64,000 bases of DNA from Anthoceros angustus (GCA_010909165.1 VJWM01000118.1:310001-374000); one strand, 5' to 3'; positions 33,990 through 46,789 are shown, counted from the first letter of the stretch. The notes: generated from the letters alone by a model not told the origin. Program-made: numbers and translations.

Positions 33990-34377
33990 TTTTGGCGCTG
34001 CTGGGAATGGTATTGTTGTGGACCGCCTGAGTTAGTAGGTAGGAGTAGGATGACCGCGATTGCTTGTGGATGGGTGTAATGGTCGGCGCAGGAGTATATA
34101 GAATAGGGAGGATGCACAGGACCTGACGCCGAGGGTGCGAATCTGCGGAGGCCCAAAGATGCTCAAAGGGAGAAAGAAGATGGGCACGGGCGCTGGGAGG
34201 ACGGCACATCAACCTCGAGGAGGAGGGCGACTCATCCTCAACGGAGGATGAATCTTGGTAAAAAGGTTCCAATGTTGCCGACTTACACCCCGAGGAGGTA
34301 GTAAAAGCCGAGAAGGGAGAGTCCGAAGAAGAGCGGAGTATTGTTTGGCGAGGCCGCCATGATGAGAAGGGAGTATG
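33990..34377 (+). mobile_element. Array internal segment 1 with primer-binding site
   Basis: Begins ttttggcgctgctggg (primer-binding site, tRNA-Asp type) and ends in gagaagggag (polypurine tract). A purine-rich leader in between has no open frame with retroelement domains. Confidence 0.8.
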
Positions 34378-35990
34378 TGGAGTGCCAAACCATGTCCGCT
34401 CTACTTGTCGGCTTGTTTTGCTTTTTTTGGGTCACATCACTAAGAGGGATAGGGAGGAGTTAGCCAATAAGGCTTTTTCGCCGATTGCACAGGCAATCCC
34501 TAGACAGGTCCGTCCGGTCCTCCCGAGGTCCGACGGAGTGGTCCGTCCGAGGTCGGAGTGGTCTGCCCGGCGAGGTCCGACGGAGGGTCTGCCCGGCGAG
34601 GTCCAGAGTGGTCTGGTAAGGGTCCGAGGAGGTCTGCCCGGCGCAGGTCGGAGTGGTCTGCCCGCGTAGGTCTGCCGAGGTCGGTCTGCCCGCGAGGTCT
34701 GACGGAGTGGTCTGCTCGGCGAGGTCGATGGAGGGTCTGCTCGGGGTTCGATGAGTGGTCTGCCCGGCGAGGTCTGACGGAGGGTCTGCCCGGCGAGGTC
34801 CGACGGAGGGTCTGCCCGGCGTAGGTCGACGGAGGGTCCCGGCAGGGTGACGGAGTGGTCTGCCCGGCGAGGTCCGATGAGTGGTCTGCCCGGAGGTCCG
34901 GCGGAGGTCCGAGAGGTCCGGCGAGTGGTTCGCCGGTGGTTTAGTTTGGTGGGCACGCCGCATGGATCTACTGCTTATGGGAAGCAACTGCAAGAAGTCC
35001 GCGCAGTGATGAGCTACGCCCGGTTACCACGACTGTGGTTAGGGTATATATAGGTGGGATATACATAGGCGGGTTAGGTTAGGGTATGGGAGTATATAGG
35101 AAGGCTCGCGCCCAAGACGTGTATCATCCTGTATCTTCGGCCTGTGCTCTGCCTCCGTGCTCGAGGAGCGAGTGAGTTCCCCGCCACCGCGTGTGATTAA
35201 TTGGTGGTAGAGGGATGTGTTTAGAGCTCGTGACGAGCCCGCCAACACGCTGATGGGTGCATCCTGACGGACTCGAGCTCGGAGGTGCTCATGGTGATTT
35301 CTGTAGACTAACCTTGAGGCTGAACGAGGTGCTGCAAACGGAAGCGAGGAGGAGGCGCTCAGAAGCCATCCTTGAGGCCGAACGAGGTGATGCAGCTCTG
35401 TGAGAGGATTAGGAGGCGCTGGGGTGACTGGAAGCCATCCTGAGGCCGAACGAGGTGTGGGGATGCAGCAAGCCACTTCTCCGCAGTAACGTGAAGCGAG
35501 GGGATTAGAGGCGCTGGGGTGACCGGGCGGAAGCCATCCTTGGAGGCCGCTGAACGGAGGTCAGTGCAGTCGCAAGCTACTCCGCAGAACGTGAAGCCCG
35601 AAGGGGCAAAGGCGGCCGTGTGAATACATCGCATGTTGGTGTTGTGACTACTAGCCGGGAATGGACAAGAGAAGGAGGGTTAGCTGCGGAGGTGGAGTTG
35701 TGGCTTGACAGAGTTGAGGAGCGCGGGCGCTAGAGTACGAGATCGATGGGGAACGCTCGCTAAACCCGCTCCTGGTATCGGAGAAACCCGGGTTTGTGGG
35801 AAGGTCCGGGTCGGGTCCGTCCGACGAGTTGTGGAGGGCACACTTAGGTTGTGGAGCACGACCCAACATCGATGAAGTCCGCTCAGCGATAGGTAGAGCC
35901 TGTGCAAAGCACGACCATTCCCTTGGGAACGGACCCTTCCTACAACGACACGGATTGTGCGCGCCTACCGCCATCGAAAGTCGCGCCACA
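34378..35990 (+). repeat. Array LTR 2
   Basis: Same order of start, minisatellite, TATA-like site, subrepeats and U5 as LTR 1, with many small indels. Ends cgcgccaca. Confidence 0.85.
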
Positions 35991-36279
35991 TTTTGGCGCT
36001 GCTGGGAATGGTGGGACCCCGAGTTAGTAGGTAGGAGGAGACCGCCGATTGCGTTGTGGATGGGGTGTAATGGTCAAGGTAGGAGAGTGCACAGGACCGG
36101 ACGCCGAGGGTGCGAATCTAGCGGGAGGCCCAAAGATGCTCAAAGGGAGAAAGAAGATGGGCACGGCGCCTGGGAGGACGGCACATCAACCCTGAGGAGG
36201 AGGCGACTCATCCTCAATCTGAGGAGGACTCTGGTAAAAAGGATGCCCAATGTGACCTGGCCGCCAGATGAGAAGGAGG
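35991..36279 (+). mobile_element. Array internal segment 2
   Basis: Shorter (289 bp) than the other two internal segments but keeps the primer-binding-site start and the purine-rich end agaaggagg. Confidence 0.8.
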
Positions 36280-37903
36280 TGGAGTGCCAAAGAGTCCGAC
36301 GGCGAGTTTTGCTTGTTTTGTTGGGTCACATCATAAGAGGGAGGTAGCCAATAAGGCCGATTGCACTGTGTGCAATCCTAGATAGGTCCGGGAGGACGGA
36401 GTGGTCCGTGAGGTCCAGTGGTCCGTCTCGAGGTCCGACAGTCCCGTCTGGCGAGTCCCCGGAGGTCCGCTAGGTCTGGGAGGGTCTGCCGGGCAGGGTC
36501 TGGATGGAGGGTCTGCTCCGAGGGTCTGGCGAGGGTCTGCCCGGGCGTCCGGAGTCTGGCCCGCGAGGTTCACGGAGGGTCTGCTCCGCGTAGGTCTGAC
36601 GGAGGGTCTGCCCGCGAGGTCTGGCGAGTGGTCTGCCCGCGAGGTCTGACGGAGGGTCTGCCCGGCAGGTCTGGCGAGGGTCTGCCCGGCAGGTTCGAGA
36701 GGGTCTGCCCGGGTAGGTTCGATGGAGGGTCTGCCCGCGAGGTCGGAGGGTCTGCCCGGCGAGGTCCGGAGTGGTCTGCGCGAGGTCGGCGAGTCTGCCC
36801 GGGCAAGTCTCGAGAGGTCCGAGTGGTCTCGCCGGTGGTTTAGTTGGTGGGCACGCCGCATGGATCTACGCGGCGGGAAGTACCGTGCAAGAAGTCCGCA
36901 GTGATGAGCTACGCATGGTTACCACGACTGTTAGGTACACATAAGGTGGTTAGATACATACATAGGCGGTTAGTTAGGTATGAGTATATAGGAAGGCTCG
37001 CGCCCAAGACGGCATTATCCTGGTACCATCTTCGGCCTGTGGTGTTTGCCTTCCGTGCTCGAGGAGCGAGTGAGTTCTCCGCCACTGCAGGTGATTAATT
37101 GGTGGTAGAGGGATGTGTTAGAGCTCGTGACGAGCCCGCCAACACGCTTGATGGGTGCACTCGGACCCGAGCTGGGAGGTGCTCATGGTGATTTCTCGTA
37201 GACTAACCTTGAGGCTGAACGAGGCTGGGGATGGCGCGCAAACGTCAGGATTAGGAGGCGCTGGGGTGAGTCAGCCTTGAGGTCACTGAACGGAGGCGAT
37301 GGTGGAAGCCACTAACGTGAGGATTAGGAGGCGCTTGGGGTGACTCAGGGCGGAAGCCATCCTTGAGGTCACTGAACGGAGGTCGGGGATGCAGGAAGCC
37401 ACGAACGTGAAGCACCCGGAGGGGATTAGGAGGCGCTTGGGGTGACTCGGGCGGAAGCCATCCTTGAGGCTGAACGGGAGGGGGGTGCAGTCAGCTATCC
37501 GCAGAACGTGAAGCACCAAGGGGCAAAGGCCCGGTGTGAATACATCGTTGTGTGTGACTACCACCGGAATGGACAAGGGAGAAGGGTCGTATGGCGCGTG
37601 TGTTGAGGTGGAGTTGTGGCGACAGAGTTGAGGAGCGCCGGGCGCTTAGAGTACGAGATCGATGGGGAACGCCGCTAAACCTGCTCCTAGTAATCGAGAA
37701 ACCGGGTTTGTGGAAGGTCCGGTCGCGCTACCGTCCGACGAGTTGTGGAGGGGCACACACTTAGGTTGTGGAGCCGCCGACCCAACATGATGAAGTCCGC
37801 TCAGCGATAGGGTCAGAGCTCAAAGCAGACCATTCCTGGGAACGGACCTTCCTACAACGACACGGATTGTGCGCGCCTTTACCGCTATCAGAAAGTCGCC
37901 ACA
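36280..37903 (+). repeat. Array LTR 3
   Basis: Starts tggagtgcc directly after the purine tract and ends gtcgccaca. Same internal order as the other array LTRs. Confidence 0.85.
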
Positions 37904-38294
37904 TTTTGGCGCTGCCGGGAATGGTATTGCTGTGGATCGCCCGAGTAGGTAGCAGGAGTAGGACGCGCGATTGCGCTTGTGGATGGGTGTAATGGTCGGG
38001 CGCTTGTGGAGTATAGAATAGGGAGGATGCACAGACCGACGCCGAGGGTGCGAATCAGCGGGAGGCCCAAAGATGCTCAAAGGGAGAAAGAAGATGGGCA
38101 CGCGCCCGGGAGGACGGCACATCAACCTCGGAGGAGGAGGGCGACTCATCCTCAACGGAGGATGAATCTTGCAAAAAGGTTCCAATGTTGGGACTTGGCC
38201 GACACCGAGGAGGTAGTAAAAGAGAAGGGAGAGTCCACGGAAGCGGAGACAGCCTGGGTGTTGACAGGCCGCCAATGCATGAGAAGGGAGTATG
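37904..38294 (+). mobile_element. Array internal segment 3
   Basis: 391 bp, beginning ttttggcgctgccggg and ending gagaagggagtatg before LTR 4. Nearly the same content as segment 1. Confidence 0.8.
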
Positions 38295-39835
38295 TGGAGT
38301 GCCAAACTGTCCGTCCTTGTCTTAGGCTTGTTTTGTTTTTTTGGTCATATCGCTAAGAGGGATAGGGAGGAGTTAGCCAATAAGGCTGTTGGCCGATTGC
38401 ACTTAGCAATCCCTAGACCCTGGTCCGTCTGGAGAGGTCCACGAGTGGTCCGTCTGGCGAGGTCCGACGGAGGGTCTGCCCGGCGAGGTCTGATGGAGTG
38501 GTCTGCCCCGAGGTCTGGCGGAGGGTCTGCCCGGCGAGGGTCTGACGGAGGGTCTGCCGGCGAGGGTCTGGCGAGTGGTCTGCCCGGCGAGGTCTGGATG
38601 GAGGGTCTGCCCGGCGAGGTCTGGCGAGGGTCTGCCCGGCGAGGGGAGGGTCTGCCCGGCGGGTCACGAGGGTCTGCTCGGGCGAGGTCCGGAGTGGTCT
38701 GCGGGCAGGTCTGATGGAGGGTCTGCCCGAGGTCGACGGAGGGTCTGCCTGCGAGGTCACGGAGTGGTCTGCCGAGAGGTCCGCGGAGGGTTCGCCGGTG
38801 GTTTGGTGGGTACGCCTATGGATTTACCGCTTTGCTGGGAAGTACTGCAAGAAGTCCGCAAGTTGATGAGCTACGCCCCGCGTTACGACCTGTGGTTAGG
38901 GTACATACATAGGTGGTTAGGATACATATTAGGTTAGGTGGGAGTATATAGGAAGGCTCAAGGCCCAAGACGGCACTATCCCGGTACCATCTTCGGCCTG
39001 CGGTGTTTGCCTTCCGTGCTCGAGGAGCGGAGTGAGTTCCGCGCCACCGCAGGTGATTGTGGTAGAGGGATGTTTAGAGCTCGTGACGAGCCCGCCAACA
39101 CGCTTGATGGGTGCATGGTCGGACTCGAGCCTGTGGAGGTGCTCGCGGGTGATTTCGTAGACTAACCTTGGAGGTCTTGAACGGAGAGGCCGTGGGATGT
39201 ATGGGCAGTAACGTGAAGCCGGAGGGGATTAGGAGGCGCTTGGGGTGACTCATGGGCGGAAGCCATCCTTGAGGCCGCTGAACGGAGGTCGGGGATGTGC
39301 CAAGCCACTTCTCCGTAACGTGAAGGCCTGAGGGGATTAGGAGGCGCTTGGGGTGACTCGGGCGGAAGCCATCCTTGAGGTCACTGAACGGAGGTCAGGT
39401 GCAGGCCGCGGCTTACTCCGCAACGTGAAGCACCGAAGGGGCAAAGGCCCGTGAATACATCGCGTGTTGGTGTTGTGACTACTAGCCGGAATGGATAAGG
39501 AGAAGGGTCGTGCGGGGTGTGTTGAGGTGGAGTTGTGGAGAGTTGAGGAGCGCCGGGCGCTTAGAGTACGAGATCATGGGGAACGCCCGCTAAACCCGCT
39601 CCTGAGTAATCGAGAAACCCGTGGTTGTGGAAGGTCCGGCACGCGCTGGCCCCGTCCGACGAGTTGTGGAGGGGCACACACTTAGGGTTGTGGAGCCGGA
39701 CCCAACATGATGAAGTCCGCTCAGCGATAGGGTAGAGCTCTGTGCGTACAAGCACGGTGACCATTCCCTGGGAACGAACTCCTACAACGACACGGATTGT
39801 GCGCGCCTGCTGGCTTATCGCCGAAAGTCGCTACG
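38295..39835 (+). repeat. Array LTR 4
   Basis: Last LTR of the array. Its end reads gtcgctacg instead of gtcgccaca, a small terminal change, and is followed by the right target duplication at 39836-39840. Confidence 0.8.
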
Positions 39836-39840
39836 CACTG
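39836..39840. other. Target-site duplication, right copy (cactg)
   Basis: Matches 32513-32517. The sequence after it is the upstream half of the same methyltransferase-like exon. Confidence 0.75.
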
Positions 39841-40100
39841 TACACCCCTTTTGGCCGAGATGTGATGCTGAAAATGGTTTGATCGTGACCAAGCAAACCC
39901 TTTTTCCCTCCGCTTCCACAAAATATCAAAAACCGCTGCTTTAAGACCCATTACAAACCCCTCTCTTCGCCATTCACAAAACCCATCGAAAGTATATTCT
40001 CTCAAAGCCACACATAAAACCCAATTCTTGTTACGCTTAGTAGGTGCTAAGTGTGCCTCACCCACAAGAAAAGTCGTCTTCTCTCCATTACAACAAGCCG

Positions 40101-42684
40101 CTGCTTGAGGAAAATGAGATTTGTGAAGCCTTAATTAGATGAAAAGGGTCGACAACAAGGCGAGAGCGATTATGTGTAAGCTCCGGAAGGATGCTTCAAG
40201 ATCCGATTTTTGAATCTCAATTTGGAGATTTCAATAAGATAGCACGCAATCCAAAGCAATAGAATACCTGCGGAGCCTCGCACAGTGACCCTCTCTCGGA
40301 TCCCCACTGTTTATATTCTTGAGTAGAAGCTTGGGTTTTCCGCGGGTTTTATGTGACCTTGTTTTATTCCAACAGAGCCCTTGCCGGAACTCACCGCAGG
40401 CACTAGGCCTGCAGGTTCACTTTGCGCAGTAGCTCAACTACTTGGAATCGCTATCCCTACATCATCACTTTGCGTTTCACAAAACTACTTTATGCCCGGT
40501 TGTTGCAACTATTTAAGATAGATTTTATATAATATAATAAATATCAGGACTTCTAAAGAGTCGTTGACATATCAACCCATGCCAAAACTTTGTGCTTAGT
40601 GGACTTTAACGGGATCATAGTTTTTTTTAGTGGTTAACTCCAAAAGGGCCAGCCCTTTGTGTTCAACTTAGAAAACTATGTCTTTAACGTTTATCTTGGT
40701 TATTTATGTGATTCAAATTGTGAAGAAAAAGTAATGTAATTAGACACAAAACCATTTCTCAAAGCTCTTCATCATTCAAACCGATGCTTGGACAAGCTAT
40801 CAATAGCCTCTATTGTGTATTTCGTTGTCGTTAAAAGATAAATTTTATTTCATTTTGAGTTGATGAACTTTGCATTAAATTGATGGGACACCAGCTGGGA
40901 ATAACAATAATTCAACAAACACTTGATTGAAGATATTATCCATTATTAGAGACATTCATACAATTTTGTTAAGATTTAATTTTTCACTAAAAGATTTATA
41001 TTAATTAGATTATTATTTTATCAACACCTAAAAGAATTCAGTGGCGCAACAAAAGAACACTATGATCATACAACATGCTCATATTTGGTGTTTCAATTTA
41101 ATTCCAATGGATCAATACTGCGACGAGGATTTAACTTCCTTTGATCTTTCTAGAAAGTCTAGTAGTGTCCTTTGTACCCACATACATGGTTGTCTTGTGC
41201 AAAAACCGAGAGAACGGCCGTTGGCCCCCTGCACTCGGATCGGTGACTGATTTAATATGGTACAAGATTTTTGTGCGTGTTAGAAGTTTAGTGCATATCA
41301 ATATACTATAAGACCCATGTCAATATTCCTCCAAAAATAGCACGCGGAAGGGCTAAAGACATATCGAGCTCAAGGACTACCAGTGCTAGCACTTGATTTA
41401 TGTCTCCTTTTGAAAAGCTATGGCTTGCAAATTGCTAGTTATCTCTTAGGATAGTACTTGCCAGATATATCGATGTATGTGGTACATTGACGTTACAAGA
41501 GTAAACACACTTTATTCCATAATTTGGATTGCGATACTAGCCTGGCAAGCTTGCAGAGTTTTTTGTTCTAGACCTATGGATTTCTTCATCTAGAAAGGTA
41601 GTGAGTGAATACATAGCTCTTTCTTCACTTAAGAGATAATAGAGTCTAACTTCAAGAGTTAAGAAGTCGGGTAGGCACCCCATTCTATGGACAACCATCA
41701 ATTCTGAATTATGGAGTAATTAGGTGGGCCTGTAAACTATATATGTATGGATCTTGTATACCTCAAATGCTTTGCAAACCATATTATCTCGCAATTAATG
41801 TTCATTATGGTGGAAGCTTTCAGGTGAATGAATTTAAAATTTTGAACCTTGCAAATTGGGTATATGAGGCTGACTTTTCAGTAGCCAATTCTATGGCATG
41901 AAGCAGTAGTATCCTACTATATGTTTGATGATGTAGAAAATAAACTAGATGTAGAAATCACAACTTATAAAAAAACGTTGTTTATGCCTATTCCAACAAG
42001 ATGAAACCATAACTACTTGATTCATATTGACTTTTTTCGGTTGTGAATGTTGTTGATCTGTTCCAACTTCAACGGGCACAACGAGTTGGCATTCATGCAT
42101 CATGATCCCTTCCCAAAATAGAATGTTAATTTTCATCCTGAAGTTAGAAATAGAATCTCCAATGATTAAATTGATGAACGTAAAGAGTAAGTTGTTACTC
42201 TCAAGCCTCTCTATTGGTGTCCTACTAGGGGAGGTGGTGTGCTCCATTGAAAAAGTACACATGTTTAGTGGGCATGCATTTATTGAATGAGAAGGTGATG
42301 ACGCATGCAATAGGGACATTAATAATCAAAACGGGGAACAAGTTTTTAAGGATGTCATTAACTGCCACGTTTATCAATGATGAGGAGGTGAGAGATTTCC
42401 TAGGCTTTGCAACCGTTATTAGCGGCAGAGGCTGAACATGTCGCACTTGAGATTGAGGAATGCGGTTCTGAATATCAATTCGCCTTTGAGGATACAAATA
42501 AGTATTGTCATGTTGTACCACTACCCTTTATTTTGACCACAGAGGACGTCGCTGGTAGTCTCTGGGACGACTACGTTAAGCTTTCTGCGCATGTTTATAA
42601 AAGTATGAGAGTGATATGTGGAGTCAGGGATGTGTGACATATCCTCATTTTAAACAGGTCTAGATGAATATAACTATGCACGCC
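40101..42684. other. AT-rich stretch without recognised genes
   Basis: May contain upstream introns or decayed exons of the methyltransferase-like gene (minus strand), but I found no (S/D)PP(Y/W) motif. Open frames at 41041-41250, 41945-42319 and 42407-42637 are unrecognised. No RNA gene is seen. Confidence 0.4.
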
Positions 42685-43780
42685 TGTATGGCGCGACTCT
42701 TGTCAGATGGCTACCGGCCGCAAGACAATCCCGCATGTCGCTTTGTGGTGGAAGAAGTCCGCCCTCATGGGAAATGATAGGTTCGCCATCATGCTGCTTC
42801 GTGTGATTCTCACTGGCCCTAGCGCTGCTCAAACCTCAACACATACTCCTAACTACTCACAACGCTCACCGACAGCCCGTATGGCTAAACGCTTAGGACC
42901 TCTCCCAGATTGCTCACATACATACATCCTCACGATCCGGCCCTTTCCTCTCCCTCACGCTACACTTCGCCTTAGAAAAGACGCTGGTTACGCAGCCCCG
43001 ACCTCCTCCGCTGCTCACGGCCTCTCCGCCGGCTCTACACGCTCCCGAGTTCCTCCGCTACACGCTCCAAATTGCCTGTCCGGGCCGGCTCCGGACGAGC
43101 ACGGGTCACCGCCACCCTTCCCCGCACACACCACAACGCTAAGTCCGTCCGACCTTGATCAATCTCCCGAGCTGTGGCTCGCCGGACTCAGACTCACGTT
43201 AGCAAGAAGACTCACAAAGGTCCGCAAGAACGCATCAACACCAAGAGAAAGATGCTTTACTAGAGCACCACTCTTATATCGCGCCCAAGGCCTTTATTAC
43301 ACCCCTATTCGAAATGATAGCCACCCAGATACCCTAATCGCCACCATCCTATTTCCCCCTATCTCCTTCACGACTGTGGAAGGTCCGGCCCCCGGAATGG
43401 GTGGTCCAACTCGCCCCGATAGCCAGGTGCACCCAATCGGATGATCCGTGAGGCGGGCCCTCCTCTCCCGAATCGCCGTTACACCGGCTGCCGACAACCG
43501 CCACGACGCCATCCTCCTCGCCTCCTCGGGTCCTTCACGTGGGGCCACCATTCGCTTCCCTAGCGTAAGTCGGGGCTCCTCATCGCCGCACCGGCCCTCG
43601 AGTCTGCCTCGACTCAACTCGTGAGTCCGCGACCGTCCCGGCCAGGTCCGACCTTGTTCGGGTCCGACCTCGTGGTCCGACACGGGTCCTGGACTTCGTG
43701 GTCCGACGACTCGGGTCCGGACCCGACTTACGAGGTCCGGACTGTGGTCCGGCCTCCGGGTCCGGACAAAGTCCGACTCA
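42685..43780 (-). repeat. 3' LTR of element A
   Basis: On the + strand it starts tgtatggcg (the other copies start tgtggcgg) and ends gactca. It contains GTCCGGAC-type octamers at 43640-43780. No convincing target duplication could be read, because the other end of the tandem lies off the window. Confidence 0.75.
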
Positions 43781-46560
43781 CGCCCACCCGGTTTCTCCCT
43801 CACGGACCTCCGTGGCTCTCCTCAAGTCCTCCCTGCTCGATCGCTCAAGTGACTCCTTCTGGCCCTCCTTCCATGGTGAGGTGCGGTGCTTACCTCGCCG
43901 ATCCGCCGCCTCGTTTCCGCCTCCGCCGCTCCTCTCCGCCCGCTATCTTCAAACAGGCCACTAGGGTCCCTGTGGGCCCCTGTGGCCTTCATCTCCTTCG
44001 AGCCTTCGGGTCCGTCTGCTTGCGGCCGAGAGGCTTCTACCGCTCAGAGCTCGTGGTAATAGGCAAAGTCCGAATCGACTTGTTGAATTGCTCTTCCACG
44101 TGTGCCCGAGCACCCGATACTCCTCCGCCATAAGTGTTCCGGAGCCGGGCGGCCGCCGCTTGTTGGGCCACCTCCCCGCCAGACGGATACCGGAGCCGGG
44201 TCAGATCACGCGAGGCTACAAGGGCGGCCTCTCCTCGTACCGCCACTGCTGTTCCACCCGCCCAGCCTCTGCTTCCTCCATTGCCACCATCGCCATAGCG
44301 CATTCCCTTCCGCCTCTCACCGGGACCAGCTTTTTCGCTCTGCTCAAGGCCTCCGCTCATTCTCGCGCCTCCCTCTCCAGCGTGACCTCCGTCCGACCGA
44401 CTTCCTCCCTCCTTCGTAGCTCGGCAACGCCCAACTCCTCGATAGTCGCCGATTTTCCTCCGCCTCGTGACGGAGCCGAGGCACTCTATTTCGTGCTCGA
44501 GGTCGTGGATTCTCTCGCTGAGAATCACCGCCTCCGACGCATCTTGGAGTTGTAGCCCTGTCCTTGCTGCCTCCATCTCGCCGCCTCCTCTACTTCCGCA
44601 CTGTACTGAGATCTCCTATCTCCCGAGTGCCGCCTCCATCTCCTCCTCGCCTCCATAGCCGCCTGCGGCGCCTTCGAGTTAGCCTCCCGTCATACTCTCT
44701 CCACCGGCCCGATCACGTCAGAGTGATCCGCCGCTTGCCGCGGCTTCCACCTTCGCCGCTTTTACTGGCTCCCACTTGGCGCCGCTTAGCCGGCCGCCCG
44801 CCAGTCCCGAGCTCTCTCGCTTGTGCCCGGCCTCTTCCGCCTCGCCTTCCCCTTCGCCGCAAAGGTCCTCCGCCCGCGCTGGGCCTCGAGCTTGCTTCAC
44901 TGCAGACACAAGAACCTTGGCCCCCGAACCGCCTCCTCAAGGCTTCCACCCTTCCTCGATCCGAGCGAGGGACTCCGCCTTTGCCCCCGGGCCGCCTCAC
45001 TTGCTCTTGGAGTTCCACCATCCTCCTCCGGTGGCCTCCACTCGGGTCTTCTCACTGCACTACGAGACCCCAAAGCATTCCGGCCCATGACGGTAGCTGT
45101 GACTCGCCGTGTTTCTTCCACGGCCGCCACTGAGGCCCCCAAAGTCCGTAGTGGGAGCCGGCATTTCTCCGCCAAGGACCTCTGCAGCCCGAGTAAGTCC
45201 GGACTGGGTTCTCCGGACCTAATCAGACCTCAGTCCCGAGTGGTGAGGTCCGAGTCTCACCCTCTTGGCCCTCTTGGCCTCTAACTCCTTTGTGCCTCTT
45301 TCTCCTGGGCCTTGAGGAGGTGAGGGGGTCCGGAGCAAGCTCTTGCCCCTGGGACAGACTGCCTGGGTGGGCCGCTGACCTCCGCCTCCTTGGGCCACGT
45401 CCCTTCTCGCCTCCTACCGCCTCACCTCTTACACCTGCAAGGTGGGTGGCACCGGCACCTTCCGAGGTGCCGCAGGCGGCACCGCCTTCCGCCTCGCCCC
45501 GCTGAGTTCGCCGGGCTCAGCCGTGGGTTGGTCGTCTCGCCGGTGCCGGAGCCGCCAACGCCTCCAGACGCCCTCCCGGCCCGCCTCCGAGGGGCACCAA
45601 AAGGAGGGAAGGGGAATCGCCTCCCAAACTTCCCCGGTGGTGAGGGGTTCGCCCAGACGATGGAGTCCGAATCCTCCTGCCCTCCTCCCGAGTCCGCTTG
45701 GTCTCAAGGACGACCCCACCCGCGCCTTGCACGCCTTTCGGGTGGCCTCCACCCCTTCCCGAGCCTGCTCAAGCTCTCCTCCTTCAGAGCTCAAATGTCC
45801 CCATACATGAATCAATGGGTCACCGATGGCGAGGGCTTCGCCTCTTAGCTTGCGGCTCCCGATCGAACCGGCGAAGATAATCCTTCCCGCCCGCCTTCCT
45901 CACCGAGCGCATGGAATACTAACAGTTATCACCAAGGTGATCCACCTTGGTGAGTGTTCCAATGGATAATGATCCGCCACCGCCTTACTCGACCGCCCCA
46001 GACGGATATCAACCATCCGCTGGTTGTCCGCTGCCTGTGCCTCGACGCCACGGCTGGCCCTATCTTCCCTTCGCCTTAAGGCCTGCACCACTTCTTCCTC
46101 CTTCTGCGCCATCAGCCCTCAGACCTCCAAGGTCCATCGCCTGGTCCTCCGGAGGTTCTGGATCAACTCCTGTTGGCGCCACAACATCCGCAACTCCTCG
46201 ACACGCTGGAGGTCCGATCTCGAATCATCCGGTGCCATTCCCTCAATTTCGCCTCCACCGCCCAAGTCCGATAGCGGTCACGGCGAGCCCACGAGGGCCA
46301 TGGCTCCTGGGATTCCGCCGCTTTTGGTGCCATTGCCCTCCTGTGGGGCCGAGTCCGGCACGCGCCTCCTTCGCTTCACTGCCTCCAACCACGGGCCTTT
46401 ACGACGGGCCTGATACGCCAGGGCCTGTTATGGGCGCAAGGGCCTGGTTGCCGGGCTCCTGCCTCCTCGGCCGGCCAGGGCACTCGGAGCGCCTGCTGTC
46501 CGTGACTGTGGGGTCCGTTGTTCACTGAGTCCGAGTATACTCCGAGCCTCGTCCAAGCGC
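43781..46560 (-). pseudogene. Post-integrase module of element A (coiled-coil-like remnant)
   Basis: ~2.8 kb between the integrase region and the 3' LTR. The minus-strand frame at 44037-44576 contains LQDASEAVILSERIHDLEHE, a heptad-like peptide also seen in elements B and C. This suggests a former extra protein with coiled coil in the same orientation as pol. Many frames are interrupted. It contains the conserved dyad at 45930-45952. Confidence 0.5.
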
Positions 46561-46789
46561 TACCCCAATTTATTCCTCCTTTCCGCCTTTATTTATCCTT
46601 CAATCCTAAAAACAGAAACCCTACTTATTTCTTAACTCCTGTGAAGTGCATAGCCCACATACTCCCTTCTCATCTGCTATGCCTCCGCCAACACTAAGCA
46701 TGATACTTCTTCACCCGCCACCCGCTACCCGAGTGGGCACAGCCCATCTAGTCCGTCAGATGGACGACTGTCATATACTTGCACCACTT

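Larger units (their letters stand above)
32518..39835 (+). mobile_element. Tandem array of a non-autonomous LTR element (4 LTRs, 3 short internals)
   Basis: Four LTRs of ~1.5-1.6 kb alternate with three internal segments of 388, 289 and 391 bp. Each internal starts with a tRNA-Asp-type primer-binding site (ttttggcgctgctggg) and ends in a polypurine tract (gagaagggag or similar) next to the following LTR. No gag or pol is present. A single 5-bp duplication flanks the whole array and none is present at inner borders. This fits one insertion later expanded by unequal recombination between LTRs. It resembles TRIM elements in having a minute internal region, but the LTRs are far longer than usual for TRIMs. 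Confidence 0.85.
31657..40100 (-). pseudogene. DNA N4/N6-methyltransferase-like gene, split by the LTR array
   Basis: Three coding pieces on the minus strand: 39836-40100 and 32480-32517 (one exon, interrupted by 32518-39835) and 31657-32170 (last exon, stop at 31657). The frame continues when the array and one copy of its target duplication are ignored, then meets a donor aaa|gtaaga at 32480/32479 and a 309-bp intron whose acceptor at 32171 restores phase. The last exon shows HPTVMKK, CPYQRPLGLM and VIDACASSGTTTLAA followed by GRNYIAVEAD, the S-adenosylmethionine-binding motif I and following strand of beta-class N4-cytosine/N6-adenine methyltransferases (canonical DxFxGxGT; here DACASSGT). 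In this class the catalytic (S/D)PP(Y/W) motif precedes motif I; I did not find it up to 40100, so upstream exons are missing or outside what I could recognise. Probably inactivated by the insertion. Confidence 0.6.

Noticed and set aside
32518-39835. CRISPR-like array because of regularly repeated short GC-rich units
   Set aside because: Units are degenerate, spacers are not unique sequences of constant length, and the context is plant LTRs.
44564-45284. + strand frames up to ~190 codons in the element A 3' module
   Set aside because: Antisense to the element's coding direction and not maintained in copies B and C.
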